Notes under the pieces: model-generated
What the model was told of the DNA's origin: nothing
The model's database searches: none
Seen by the model: only the letters and a program-made list of their open reading frames with translations
Shown: in pieces, positions 39,773-46,982 of the stretch
How the letters are laid out: every line of letters starts with the position of its first letter
Position numbering within the stretch: the stretch's first letter is position 1
Origin: JAXLYX01 sp046351215
Lineage (GTDB): Bacteria > Myxococcota_A > Polyangia > Polyangiales > Houyiibacteriaceae
Assembly (NCBI GenBank): GCA_046351215.1
Contig: JAXLYX010000005.1
Span: 124,001 to 188,000 of the forward strand
Direction of reading: 5' to 3'
DNA length: 64,000 nucleotides
Program-made: the position numbers and the translations under genes

Positions 39773-39987
39773 GGGAGCCATCGCTCGAGATGGGCGCGAC
39801 GCGCCGCGTTCGCCGCTTCGATCAGATCGGTCGGCTCGAGGCGGAGCCCTTTCTCGGCAGCGATGTCCAGAGCCGAGGCGAAGAGCTCGTCCTGCCCGCG
39901 TGTCCGGAGCAACCTGGACACGGCCACGTCGTCGCGGACGACGGCGTCGCGGAAAGCTTCGAAGCGGCACCGGGACTCGGCGGACAC
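39769..39987 (-). CDS. Nif11-like small protein (RiPP-leader-type helical domain, no core)
   Basis: A 72-residue protein with the Nif11/TIGR03798-like pattern: FEAFRDAVVRDDVAVSRLL, then DELFASALDIAAEKGLRL, then a last helix. Nif11 domains are known as leader peptides of ribosomally made, modified peptides and as stand-alone proteins near nitrogenase genes. Here the domain fills the whole protein and ends in HLERWLP, with no Gly-Gly cleavage site and no Cys-rich core, so a normal precursor role is not supported. It starts with GTG 39987, 6 nt after TGGTAGGAT, and is coupled to sulfotransferase 1. The family assignment is by pattern only. Confidence 0.6.
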   Translation of the reverse strand: MSAESRCRFEAFRDAVVRDDVAVSRLLRTRGQDELFASALDIAAEKGLRLEPTDLIEAANAARRAHLERWLP

Positions 39988-39993
39988 GGCCGA

Positions 39994-40002
39994 ATCCTAC
40001 CA
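39994..40002 (-). promoter_or_regulatory. Extended -10 element TGGTAGGAT before Nif11-like gene
   Basis: Ends 6 nt before GTG 39987 on the minus strand. It is one of two back-to-back promoters in the 42-bp gap between the divergent genes. Confidence 0.5.
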
Positions 40003-40014
40003 TCCCGTGGGGTC

Positions 40015-40023
40015 TGCTACGAT
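40015..40023 (+). promoter_or_regulatory. Extended -10 element TGCTACGAT before hydroxylase gene
   Basis: Ends 6 nt before GTG 40030; no Shine-Dalgarno. It is the partner of the divergent element at 39994-40002. Confidence 0.5.
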
Positions 40024-40029
40024 CGTGCG

Positions 40030-40650
40030 GTGCCGTCCCTCCGCTCCGCGAAGGAGCTCCCCTCCCCCGTGCGTCTGCCCCTCCGCTCCGACGCGGAGGC
40101 CCTTCGTCGCGACGCGCTCGCGCTGCCCGCGGAGCTGTGGACGCCGCACTTCAACACCAGCGTCTACCATGGCGATTGGAGCGGGATCGCCTTCCGTTCG
40201 CCGGGTGGCGACGAGCGGCGCCTCTACCCGGATCCCACGAACCGCGCGCCGTTTCGCGACACACCGGCCCTCGACCGCTGTCCCGCCGTGAAGTCGACCC
40301 TGGCGGCATTCCGCTGCGAGCTCGCCGCGGCCCGGTTCCTCCGACTCGGGCCCGGCGCCTACGTCTTGCCCCATCGCGACTACGATCTGGGGATCGAGGT
40401 CGGCCAAGTGCGCCTGCACGTCCCGGTGGTCACGAACCCCGAGGTCGATTTCTACGTGGAGGAAGAGCGGCTCGAGATGCAGCCCGGGGAGACGTGGTAC
40501 GCCGATTTCGGACTGCCCCACCGGGTTCGCAACCGAGGGAGCGAGGCGCGTATCCACCTCGTCATCGACTGCGTCCTCGACGCATGGCTCGAGGGGCTCC
40601 TCGTCGAAGGAGCTCGTGCCGGTCAGCGAGAGGCGAGCAGCGCTTCGTAG
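40030..40650 (+). CDS. Aspartyl/asparaginyl beta-hydroxylase-family protein
   Basis: A 206-residue 2-oxoglutarate/Fe(II)-type oxygenase of the Asp_Arg_Hydrox family. Predicted Fe ligands are H115 (LPHRDYD) and H164 (GLPHRVRN), the two-His arrangement typical of this family, with R174 (EARIHLVID) to bind 2-oxoglutarate. The LHVPVVTNPEV and PGETWYADF segments are also conserved. There is no signal peptide. GTG 40030 is chosen from the start of similarity and the TGCTACGAT element. It is divergent from the Nif11-like gene, and its 3' end overlaps sulfotransferase 2 by 28 nt in a converging arrangement. The natural substrate is unknown; a peptide or protein Asp/Asn is the family precedent. Confidence 0.82.
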   Translation: MPSLRSAKELPSPVRLPLRSDAEALRRDALALPAELWTPHFNTSVYHGDWSGIAFRSPGGDERRLYPDPTNRAPFRDTPALDRCPAVKSTLAAFRCELAAARFLRLGPGAYVLPHRDYDLGIEVGQVRLHVPVVTNPEVDFYVEEERLEMQPGETWYADFGLPHRVRNRGSEARIHLVIDCVLDAWLEGLLVEGARAGQREASSAS

Positions 40651-41609
40651 GCCGGACGCGCGAGCGCGTCGACCCAGGCTCGGACCTCTCCCGGAACCTC
40701 GCTGCGCTTCTCCTCCCCGTCGGGAACGAACGGCAGCCCGGGAACCTTCACGTGCTCCGACGCGAGGCGCGCGGTGGCTGCCGCGTCGGATCCCTCCGGG
40801 ATCCCGAAGAAGGGCAAGACGTCGGTCCCGATCGCTCCCGGGAGCGAGGGATACTCGATCAACCGACCGCCCCCGGCTGCGAGGCCCGCGCGAGCGGCAT
40901 CGTACAGACTGCGCAACACCAGGCATCCGTAGCGATCGAGCTCGTGGGACTCGAACTCGGAGGGGTCGATCGCGAAATACTCGGGCGGGCGGAGACCGGG
41001 CACCATGTGGCTTCCCCTGCGGCGTCGGTGGGAAGCCAGCACCTCGAGCGGGTCACGCACGACCACGACCCAGGGAACCTCGGGGAAGGCGGCCCGGAAG
41101 AGCGGCAGCGAGCGCAGGTGCCAGGCGTCGAGCTTCAGGACGAGGCGCTCGGTGCGCTCGGTGCGCCGCCGGGCGTACGCCCTGACGAGTCCGCGTAGAC
41201 GCCGCACACGCGTCTCTTCGTCGCCCCGCATCCGGGTCACGACGACGTCGATCGGATCGGCCTCGGCCACGACGTGCGTGGACTCGTCCTGGGCCAGCGT
41301 CCGCGAGACGAGCGTCGAGCCACAGCGCGAGACGTGGAAGACGAGACCCGCGAGCGGAACCGCGTCTGGATAGCCGTCGAATGCGACCAGGTCTTCGATG
41401 GGCAGGCGCATGCGCTCCGGATAGGCCCGCAAGGCCGAGAGCGCGGCGTTCACCGACTCGTCGAAGAAGGCCTCGCGGAAGACGTGCCGACCGAGATCGA
41501 CCAGCACGACTTCCGGGCCGTCGAATCCCGGCACCACCCGCGTGGGGACGACGCCGGGGCGGGCGAGGAGCTCGAACGCGGCCCGTGGATCAGCGCCGCC
41601 GACGACCAT
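40623..41609 (-). CDS. Sulfotransferase-fold protein 2
   Basis: A 328-residue paralogue of the protein at 38795-39772. The P-loop-like GLVFHVSRCGSTLVSRTL has SRCGSTL at 94-100, and the 3'-phosphate-type segment PWVVVVRDPLEVLASHRRR keeps the Ser, unlike protein 1. No signal peptide. The start ATG 41609 lies 20 nt inside the end of the FG-GAP/MYXO-CTERM gene on the same strand, so it is probably translated from the same transcript. Acceptor unknown. Confidence 0.75.
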   Translation of the reverse strand: MVVGGADPRAAFELLARPGVVPTRVVPGFDGPEVVLVDLGRHVFREAFFDESVNAALSALRAYPERMRLPIEDLVAFDGYPDAVPLAGLVFHVSRCGSTLVSRTLAQDESTHVVAEADPIDVVVTRMRGDEETRVRRLRGLVRAYARRRTERTERLVLKLDAWHLRSLPLFRAAFPEVPWVVVVRDPLEVLASHRRRRGSHMVPGLRPPEYFAIDPSEFESHELDRYGCLVLRSLYDAARAGLAAGGGRLIEYPSLPGAIGTDVLPFFGIPEGSDAAATARLASEHVKVPGLPFVPDGEEKRSEVPGEVRAWVDALARPAYEALLASR

Positions 41610-44600
41610 GACGCGCGATCACGAGGCCGAGGAGGAGCAAGACGCCCGTGAGGGGGAGGTCCGTGCCCGGAGAGCCGCCTGCGACGAGGCATCCGCAGCC
41701 CGAGCCGCTCACGCCGCCCTTCCCACCGTCGACCGCGGACCCGCCGTCTTCGCCGCCGTCACCGCCGGCATCGCCCTGGGAACCCGCGTCACCCACGGAG
41801 GCGTCGAGATCGAGGCCCGCGTCGGTCATCGCGCCACCGTCGGCGGTCCCGGCATCGACCGAGCACGATGGGTTGGCGACGTGCTCGCAGGCGTTCGAGC
41901 CGTTGCACGAGTCCGTGGTGCACGGATCCCCGTCGTCGCATTGCGCGGCGGAGAGGCAGCATCCGGCCACCGCCGTGTGCGAGCAGCCGGTGGCGGGATC
42001 GCAGGCATCCGCCGTGCACGCGTCCGAGTCGTCGCACGAGACCGCCGCATGCCCGCAGCCCGTCGCCGCGTCGCACGAGTCCGCCGTGCACGCGTCCGAG
42101 TCGTCGCACGAGACCGCCGCATGCCCGCAGCCCGTCGCCGCGTCGCACGAGTCCGCCGTGCACGCGTCCGAGTCGTCGCACGAGACCGCCGCATGCCCGC
42201 AGCCCGTCGCCGCGTCGCACGAGTCCGCCGTGCACGCGTCCGAGTCGTCGCACGAGACCGCCGCATGCCCGCAGCCCGTCGCCGCGTCGCACGAGTCCGC
42301 CGTGCACGCGTCCGAGTCGTCGCACGAGATGGCGACGTGCAGACAACCCGCGACGGGACTGCACGAGTCCGCCGTGCAAGCGTTTCCGTCGTCGCACGAG
42401 ATCGCAGCGTGCGTGCATCCCGTGGCCGGACTGCACGAGTCCGCCGTGCACGCGTTCGCATCGTCACAGGAAATGGGCGGATACGCGCATCCCCCCGGCT
42501 CCGCACAGGTGTTCGAGGTGCAGGCGTTCGCGTCGTCGCACGTGAGCCCTTGGCTCGTGCACGAGCCCGCGGAGCAGGCCTCCGCACCGTTGCACGCGAC
42601 CCCGTCGCTCGGGCACGAGGTGCCATTCGGGGCCTTGGCGTCGGGACACGCGGTCTGGCCCGCCACGCAGGAGTCGGCGACGTCGCACGCCCCCGTCGAG
42701 GCCCGACACACGACGGTGCTCGCGATCGGCGCCGTGAGGGCCGTGCAGGTGCCATCGGTCGTTCCGCCCGCCGCCACGCTGCAGGCCTGACAGTCCGAAG
42801 TCGATCCCCCTCCACAGCTCGTGGCGCAGCAGACGCCGTCGACGCACGCCCCCGTCTGGCACTGCGTCCCGGCGGTGCAGGGCGTCCCGGTCGACAAGAG
42901 GACGTCGACGAAGTACGCGGCCCCGGAGTTCGTGCCCCGGTCGTCGCGGAAGGGGGCCCCGACGACGAGGGAGACGCCGGAGAGACCCACGCTGTCGCCG
43001 TACCTGTCGCCGGCGACCGCGTCCGTCGCCGTCGTGAGCTTCTCGTCGACCCAGCTCGCACCGGACGCGCGGTAGGTGTAGACGGATCCGGCGTTGGCGG
43101 CGGCTGCGTCGTCGAGGCGGGCTCCGACCGCCGTCCAGCCGGCGCCGAGCGCCACGGCGTAGCCGAATTGGTCGTCCGACGCGGCGTCGGAAGCGAGGAG
43201 GCGAGCCGTCTGGCTCCACGTGGAGCCGGTGCGGTCGAAGACGTACGCGGCGCCCTGGTTGTAGAGCGTGACCTGGTTCTGGGGCGCGCCGATGACGACG
43301 CGATTCCCGAGGAGCGAGATCGAGCGAGAGAATTGATCGAGCGAGGCCGCATCCGAAGCGACGAGCTTCTGCTGGAACGACCAGGTCGAGCCGCTGCGCG
43401 TGTAGACGTAGGCGGCGCCCGTCGGAGCGTTGGCCGGCTTGAAGATCGCTCCCACGACGAGCGTATCGGCGTCGATGGAGACCGAGGTCCCGAAATCGTC
43501 GGAAGCGGCCTGGTCCGAGCCCTTGAGACGTTGCTGCTGCGACCACGTCGTGCCGGAACGGGTGAAGACGTACGCCGCGCCGCCCGCCGTGTTGCGGTCG
43601 TCGTAGCGGGCCCCGATCGCGACGCTGTTGCCCGAGATGGCGACCGAGCAACCGAACTGCTCTCCTGCGAGCGCCCCGGAAGCGGTCAGCACCTGCTGGA
43701 GCGCATACGTGCCGCCCGACAGCACGTACACCGCGGCGGCCCCCGTCGAGGTGAACGGAGCGCCCACGACGATCGTGTCGCCCGAGATGCCCACCGAGTA
43801 TCCGAAACGAGCGTTCGAGCCGATCGCGGCCGGCGGCGTGATGGCCTGGAGCTGGGTCCACGAGGAACCGCTCCGCGTGAACACGTAGACGGCCCCGTTC
43901 GCGCCTCCCTTGTAGCTCGCGGCCACGACGGCGACGTTCCCGTCGATGGCGACCGAGGGCCCGCCGCTCGACTCGTAGGGCGTGCCTCCGAATTCGTCGT
44001 CGGCGACGCCGTCACTGGCCGTGACCTTGGCGATCTGGGTCGTCACGAACGGATCGATCACGATCGGGTACGTGGCCCGAGCGTCGTCGATCCTCAGCAC
44101 GACGTCGCGATCGACCACTGCCATGGCGGCCGGGAGCCGGTCGCCCCGGGCGTCGTTCACCACGAGATCGCGATACGCGAGACGGGGAGCGTGCGCCCCG
44201 TCGTGGAGCTCCACTTCGCTGCCGACGAGCACGGGGTCGAGCCCCTCGAAGCCGACACGGAGCTCGAGGACTCCCTCGCCGGACGGCTTCCGCTCGACGA
44301 CGGCGCCGTGCTCGAGCCCGCGCGGCGTCTCGCGGAACCACTCGGCGGAGCCACGACGCGGGTACCGGATCCGATCGTCCACCGCGACGGGCTCGGTGGG
44401 AGCGAGCGTCTCCATCTCGCCCGAGCGACCCATGCCGCGCATCGACACCCTCACGCGCCACGCGTCGTCCGCTGCGCGCAGCGTCGCGCCGGTCGCGTCG
44501 AACGAGACGATGGGCTTCGCATCCACGGAGCGATCGGCCAGCCGCGCGTCGGGGGTCGACATCCCCTGCGATTGCGTCGGCTCTCGTGTCGCCCGCTCGC

Positions 44601-44712
44601 GCGCGGCGTCTCGGGGCGTCGACGGCGCCGTCTCGCGCCCCCCGAGCCAGACGAGGCCGAAGAGGAGGCCGATCGCGGAGACGAGCGCGAGTCGCTTGGA
44701 GTTCGTCGACAT
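41590..44712 (-). CDS. FG-GAP repeat, Cys-rich repeat, MYXO-CTERM surface protein
   Basis: A 1040-residue secreted protein. It has an N-terminal signal/anchor (about 7-25, RLALVSAIGLLFGLVWLGG) and a beta-sandwich region to ~215. Integrin-like FG-GAP propeller repeats follow (about 220-600; e.g. FGYSVGISGDTIVVGAPF, EQFGCSVAISGNSVAIGA). Next is a Cys-rich region (about 615-960) of units like CDDANACTADSCSPATGC, resembling Dictyostelium CTDC repeats. After a low-complexity spacer comes a MYXO-CTERM tail (SGCGCLVAGG, hydrophobic helix TGVLLLLGLVIA, then RHGRRRR). MYXO-CTERM tails are processed by a dedicated sorting protease and direct proteins to the cell surface in myxobacteria. It follows the GNAT gene by 12 nt. 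Confidence 0.85.
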   Translation of the reverse strand: MSTNSKRLALVSAIGLLFGLVWLGGRETAPSTPRDAARERATREPTQSQGMSTPDARLADRSVDAKPIVSFDATGATLRAADDAWRVRVSMRGMGRSGEMETLAPTEPVAVDDRIRYPRRGSAEWFRETPRGLEHGAVVERKPSGEGVLELRVGFEGLDPVLVGSEVELHDGAHAPRLAYRDLVVNDARGDRLPAAMAVVDRDVVLRIDDARATYPIVIDPFVTTQIAKVTASDGVADDEFGGTPYESSGGPSVAIDGNVAVVAASYKGGANGAVYVFTRSGSSWTQLQAITPPAAIGSNARFGYSVGISGDTIVVGAPFTSTGAAAVYVLSGGTYALQQVLTASGALAGEQFGCSVAISGNSVAIGARYDDRNTAGGAAYVFTRSGTTWSQQQRLKGSDQAASDDFGTSVSIDADTLVVGAIFKPANAPTGAAYVYTRSGSTWSFQQKLVASDAASLDQFSRSISLLGNRVVIGAPQNQVTLYNQGAAYVFDRTGSTWSQTARLLASDAASDDQFGYAVALGAGWTAVGARLDDAAAANAGSVYTYRASGASWVDEKLTTATDAVAGDRYGDSVGLSGVSLVVGAPFRDDRGTNSGAAYFVDVLLSTGTPCTAGTQCQTGACVDGVCCATSCGGGSTSDCQACSVAAGGTTDGTCTALTAPIASTVVCRASTGACDVADSCVAGQTACPDAKAPNGTSCPSDGVACNGAEACSAGSCTSQGLTCDDANACTSNTCAEPGGCAYPPISCDDANACTADSCSPATGCTHAAISCDDGNACTADSCSPVAGCLHVAISCDDSDACTADSCDAATGCGHAAVSCDDSDACTADSCDAATGCGHAAVSCDDSDACTADSCDAATGCGHAAVSCDDSDACTADSCDAATGCGHAAVSCDDSDACTADACDPATGCSHTAVAGCCLSAAQCDDGDPCTTDSCNGSNACEHVANPSCSVDAGTADGGAMTDAGLDLDASVGDAGSQGDAGGDGGEDGGSAVDGGKGGVSGSGCGCLVAGGSPGTDLPLTGVLLLLGLVIARHGRRRR
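42039..42326 (-). repeat. Four near-perfect 72-bp tandem repeats inside the surface-protein gene
   Basis: Four consecutive 72-bp units encode the identical 24-residue CDDSDACTADSCDAATGCGH-AAVS unit, with DNA identity that looks complete by eye. Flanking units are diverged, so the central block is a recent expansion. Confidence 0.85.
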
Positions 44713-44724
44713 GATGGGGCGACC

Positions 44725-45201
44725 TTACACCAGCTCGCCTCGTTTGCGAGGGTGCCTGACGTACTGCACGGTCGGCTCCCGGACTTCCTCGACCACGAAG
44801 CCGAGTCGTTCGTAGAGCCGGCGGGCGCGGTGGCCGGTGTCGGTGTGCAGCCGGATGGGGACGCCGCGACGCGAGGCCACCTCGGACAGCCCCTCGATCA
44901 ACGACGAACCGATACCGAGCCCTCGTGCGTCCTCGATCAGGGAGAGATCGAGGATCACGATCTGCGGCTCCGTCTCCGACACGACGACCCTTCCGACCGG
45001 TCGCCCGTCGAGCTCGACCACGAGGTCCGAGAGTCCGGGACAGGCTCTGCACGCCGCTTCGAACGCCGAATATTGCTGGTCCAAGAGCATGCGGACCAGG
45101 GGCTCCGGCAGGCCGGCGAAATCCCGGCGTCGTACGGAATCGTGGAGCTCGCGCAGGAAGACTGCATCGGCCGTCGCGGTCGGTCTCGTGCTCGGCTTCA
45201 C
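44725..45201 (-). CDS. GNAT-family N-acetyltransferase
   Basis: A 158-residue acetyltransferase. The acetyl-CoA binding motif A reads LSLIEDARGLGIGSSLIEGL (the Q/RxxGxG/A pattern as RGLGIG), followed by motif B with RRLYERLGFVVEE. The start is uncertain: GTG 45201 is used here, and another in-frame GTG lies at 45207. It is first in a probable operon with the FG-GAP surface protein and sulfotransferase 2. Substrate unknown. Confidence 0.75.
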   Translation of the reverse strand: MKPSTRPTATADAVFLRELHDSVRRRDFAGLPEPLVRMLLDQQYSAFEAACRACPGLSDLVVELDGRPVGRVVVSETEPQIVILDLSLIEDARGLGIGSSLIEGLSEVASRRGVPIRLHTDTGHRARRLYERLGFVVEEVREPTVQYVRHPRKRGELV

Positions 45202-45242
45202 GACCACCCCCGAGGCCCCTCGATTCGGAGAGCGTCTTCTTG

Positions 45243-45248
45243 TAGCAT
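45243..45248 (+). promoter_or_regulatory. TANNNT -10 element before tail-collar gene
   Basis: TAGCAT ends 7 nt before ATG 45256; no Shine-Dalgarno. Leaderless-type. Confidence 0.45.
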
Positions 45249-45255
45249 CCTCGTC

Positions 45256-45771
45256 ATGGCCACTCCGTTCATCGGGCAGATCACCCTCTTCGCCGGCAAC
45301 TTCGCCCCTCGCGGATGGGCATTCTGCCAGGGACAGCTCCTGTCGATCGCGCAGAACACCGCGCTCTTCTCGCTCCTCGGCACGACCTATGGGGGCAACG
45401 GCCAGACCACCTTCGGACTGCCCGACCTCCGTGGACGCGTACCGATGGGCATGGGCCAGGGTCCCGGGCTCTCGCCGTACGTCCAGGGGCAGATGGGCGG
45501 AGTCGAGACCGTCACGCTCATCTCGACGCAGATGCCGCAGCACACCCACACGCTCCAGGCGAGCTCGGCGCTGCCCACGGTGGCCGATCCGACCGGGGCC
45601 GTGTTGCCGAGCGGCTACAGCCGCATCTACGCGACCGGCACGACGGGCGTCGCGATGGGGGCGACGTCGATCGCCGCCGCAGGTGGCAGCCAGCCGCACG
45701 AGAACCGCCAGCCTTATCTGGCCATGAACTACATCATCGCGACCGAGGGCATCTACCCCTCGCGCAACTGA
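45256..45771 (+). CDS. Phage tail-collar domain protein (microcystin-dependent protein type)
   Basis: A 171-residue protein of the MdpB/tail-collar family: PFIGQITLFAGNFAPRGWAF, CQGQLLSIAQNTALFSLLGT, TTFGLPDLRGRVPMG and QPYLAMNYIIATEGIYPSRN. Such genes occur outside prophages in many bacteria, often next to secreted or adhesive proteins. No other phage gene is nearby, so it is not evidence of a prophage. Probably exported or surface-associated, although no signal peptide is visible. It is followed after 11 nt by the NHL-repeat gene. Confidence 0.85.
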   Translation: MATPFIGQITLFAGNFAPRGWAFCQGQLLSIAQNTALFSLLGTTYGGNGQTTFGLPDLRGRVPMGMGQGPGLSPYVQGQMGGVETVTLISTQMPQHTHTLQASSALPTVADPTGAVLPSGYSRIYATGTTGVAMGATSIAAAGGSQPHENRQPYLAMNYIIATEGIYPSRN

Positions 45772-45782
45772 GGGAGCTCCCC

Positions 45783-46610
45783 GTGAAGCGTCGCGAACTC
45801 TTCCAGCTGCTGGCGCTCTCGAGCATGGCGACGGCCCTGCCCGGCGGGCTCGCGGGCTGCACCCGCTCGGTGACGGTGGGCGGAGTCACGGCTCCGACCT
45901 TCGGCTCGCGCGTGCGCGTCCAGGGAGCGAGCGGACGCATCGTCGAGCTCGACGTCACGAGCGGCATCGCGACGGTGTTCGACGAAGGCGTGGAGACGGC
46001 GGAGCTCGAGCTCGCCGATCACGCCTACCCGTCGGCCGTGGCGCTGGCGAACGACGGACGAATCGCCGTGGTGGACGCTTCCGCACGGACCGTGACCGTC
46101 TTCGACGCGACCCTCCGTGCGATCGCCACGCTCGGTCGCCCCGAGCTCGAGGGGCCGAGCTCCGCGGCCTTCGATGCGCACGGCACGCTCCTCGTGGCGG
46201 ACTCCTCGACGCATCGTGTCGTCCTCTTCGGTCCCGATCTCGCGCGGCATGGCTCGTTCGGCGGCCTCGGCACGAGCCTCGGAGAGCTGAACGGTCCGCG
46301 CGGCTTGGCCGTCGATGCGTCGCGCCACGTCCACGTGGTCGACACGGGCAACGCGCGCATCCAGGTCTTCGACTCCCGCGGCGCGCTCGCCTCCCGCTTC
46401 GGCACGTACGGCCGGGGCGACGGACAATTCGTGGCCCCGCGCTCGATCTGCGTGGACGGCATCGGAAGAGTCCACGTCGCCGATCCGGTCCGCGGCGACG
46501 TCCAGGTCTTCGAGCAGGGCTCGCTGGTCGACACCTTCGTCCCGCCCCGCGGCCGCCCGATCGCGGTCGCCGCGACGCTCGACGGCGGCGTGCACATCAC
46601 CGTCGCCTGA
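45783..46610 (+). CDS. NHL-repeat lipoprotein
   Basis: A 275-residue protein with a Tat-like KRREL start, a hydrophobic stretch and lipobox LAGC (Cys26). The rest is a six-bladed NHL/YWTD-like beta-propeller (DGRIAVVDASARTVTVFDA; HGTLLVADSSTHRVVLFG; RHVHVVDTGNARIQVFDS; IGRVHVADPVRGDVQVFE). Such propellers bind proteins or ligands. It starts with GTG 45783 and lies in the same transcription unit as the tail-collar protein. Confidence 0.8.
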   Translation: MKRRELFQLLALSSMATALPGGLAGCTRSVTVGGVTAPTFGSRVRVQGASGRIVELDVTSGIATVFDEGVETAELELADHAYPSAVALANDGRIAVVDASARTVTVFDATLRAIATLGRPELEGPSSAAFDAHGTLLVADSSTHRVVLFGPDLARHGSFGGLGTSLGELNGPRGLAVDASRHVHVVDTGNARIQVFDSRGALASRFGTYGRGDGQFVAPRSICVDGIGRVHVADPVRGDVQVFEQGSLVDTFVPPRGRPIAVAATLDGGVHITVA

Positions 46611-46630
46611 TCGACTCGCGCGCCGGTCGA

Positions 46631-46963
46631 GCGCGCCCGCAGGAATCGGCCGAAGCCGTACTCGGTTACGGCGAGGTCGATTCCGAGGACGTAAGCCGCT
46701 GGACGGGCCCGGCACGACATCACGCTCGACGGCGCGAGACGGGCTCGGCCAGCGAGCGCGCCCGCAGGAATCGGCCGAAGCCGTACTCGGGTACGGCGAG
46801 GTCGATTCCGAGGACGTAAGCCGCTGGACGGGCCCGGACCGACATCACGCTCGACGGCGCGAGACGGGTTCGACCAGCGAGCGCGCCCGCAGGAGTCGGC
46901 CGAAGCCGTACTCGGGTACGGCGAGGTCGATTCCGAGGACGTAAGCCGCTGGACGGGCCCGGA
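46631..46963. repeat. Three tandem 125-bp direct repeats
   Basis: Units begin at 46631, 46756 and 46881 (each GCGCGCCCGCAGGA) and are nearly identical, with a few substitutions; the third is cut short near 46963. Each holds a small palindrome, CCGTACTCGGGTACGG. On the minus strand the middle unit encodes a complete 41-residue ORF from ATG to TGA, where the TGA overlaps the next unit's ATG (TGATG). The repeats fill the gap between the converging NHL and FHA genes. Confidence 0.85.
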
Positions 46964-46982
46964 TCGCGTCGGCGAAAGGCGA

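Noticed and set aside
41542..45771. Very long open frame on the plus strand across the FG-GAP gene (over 1400 codons)
   Set aside because: It is antisense to a gene with clear FG-GAP, Cys-repeat and MYXO-CTERM features and reads as Arg/Gly/Ala/Val-rich low-complexity. Such frames are expected in DNA of ~70% G+C. Only its last 172 codons (45256-45771) are a real gene.
45256..45771. Prophage or phage-tail-like (contractile injection) locus
   Set aside because: Only a single tail-collar-domain gene is present. No sheath, tube, baseplate, terminase or integrase is in the window, and this family is common outside phages.
46631..46963. Insertion sequence or MITE
   Set aside because: The copies are direct tandem repeats with no terminal inverted repeats, target duplications or transposase.
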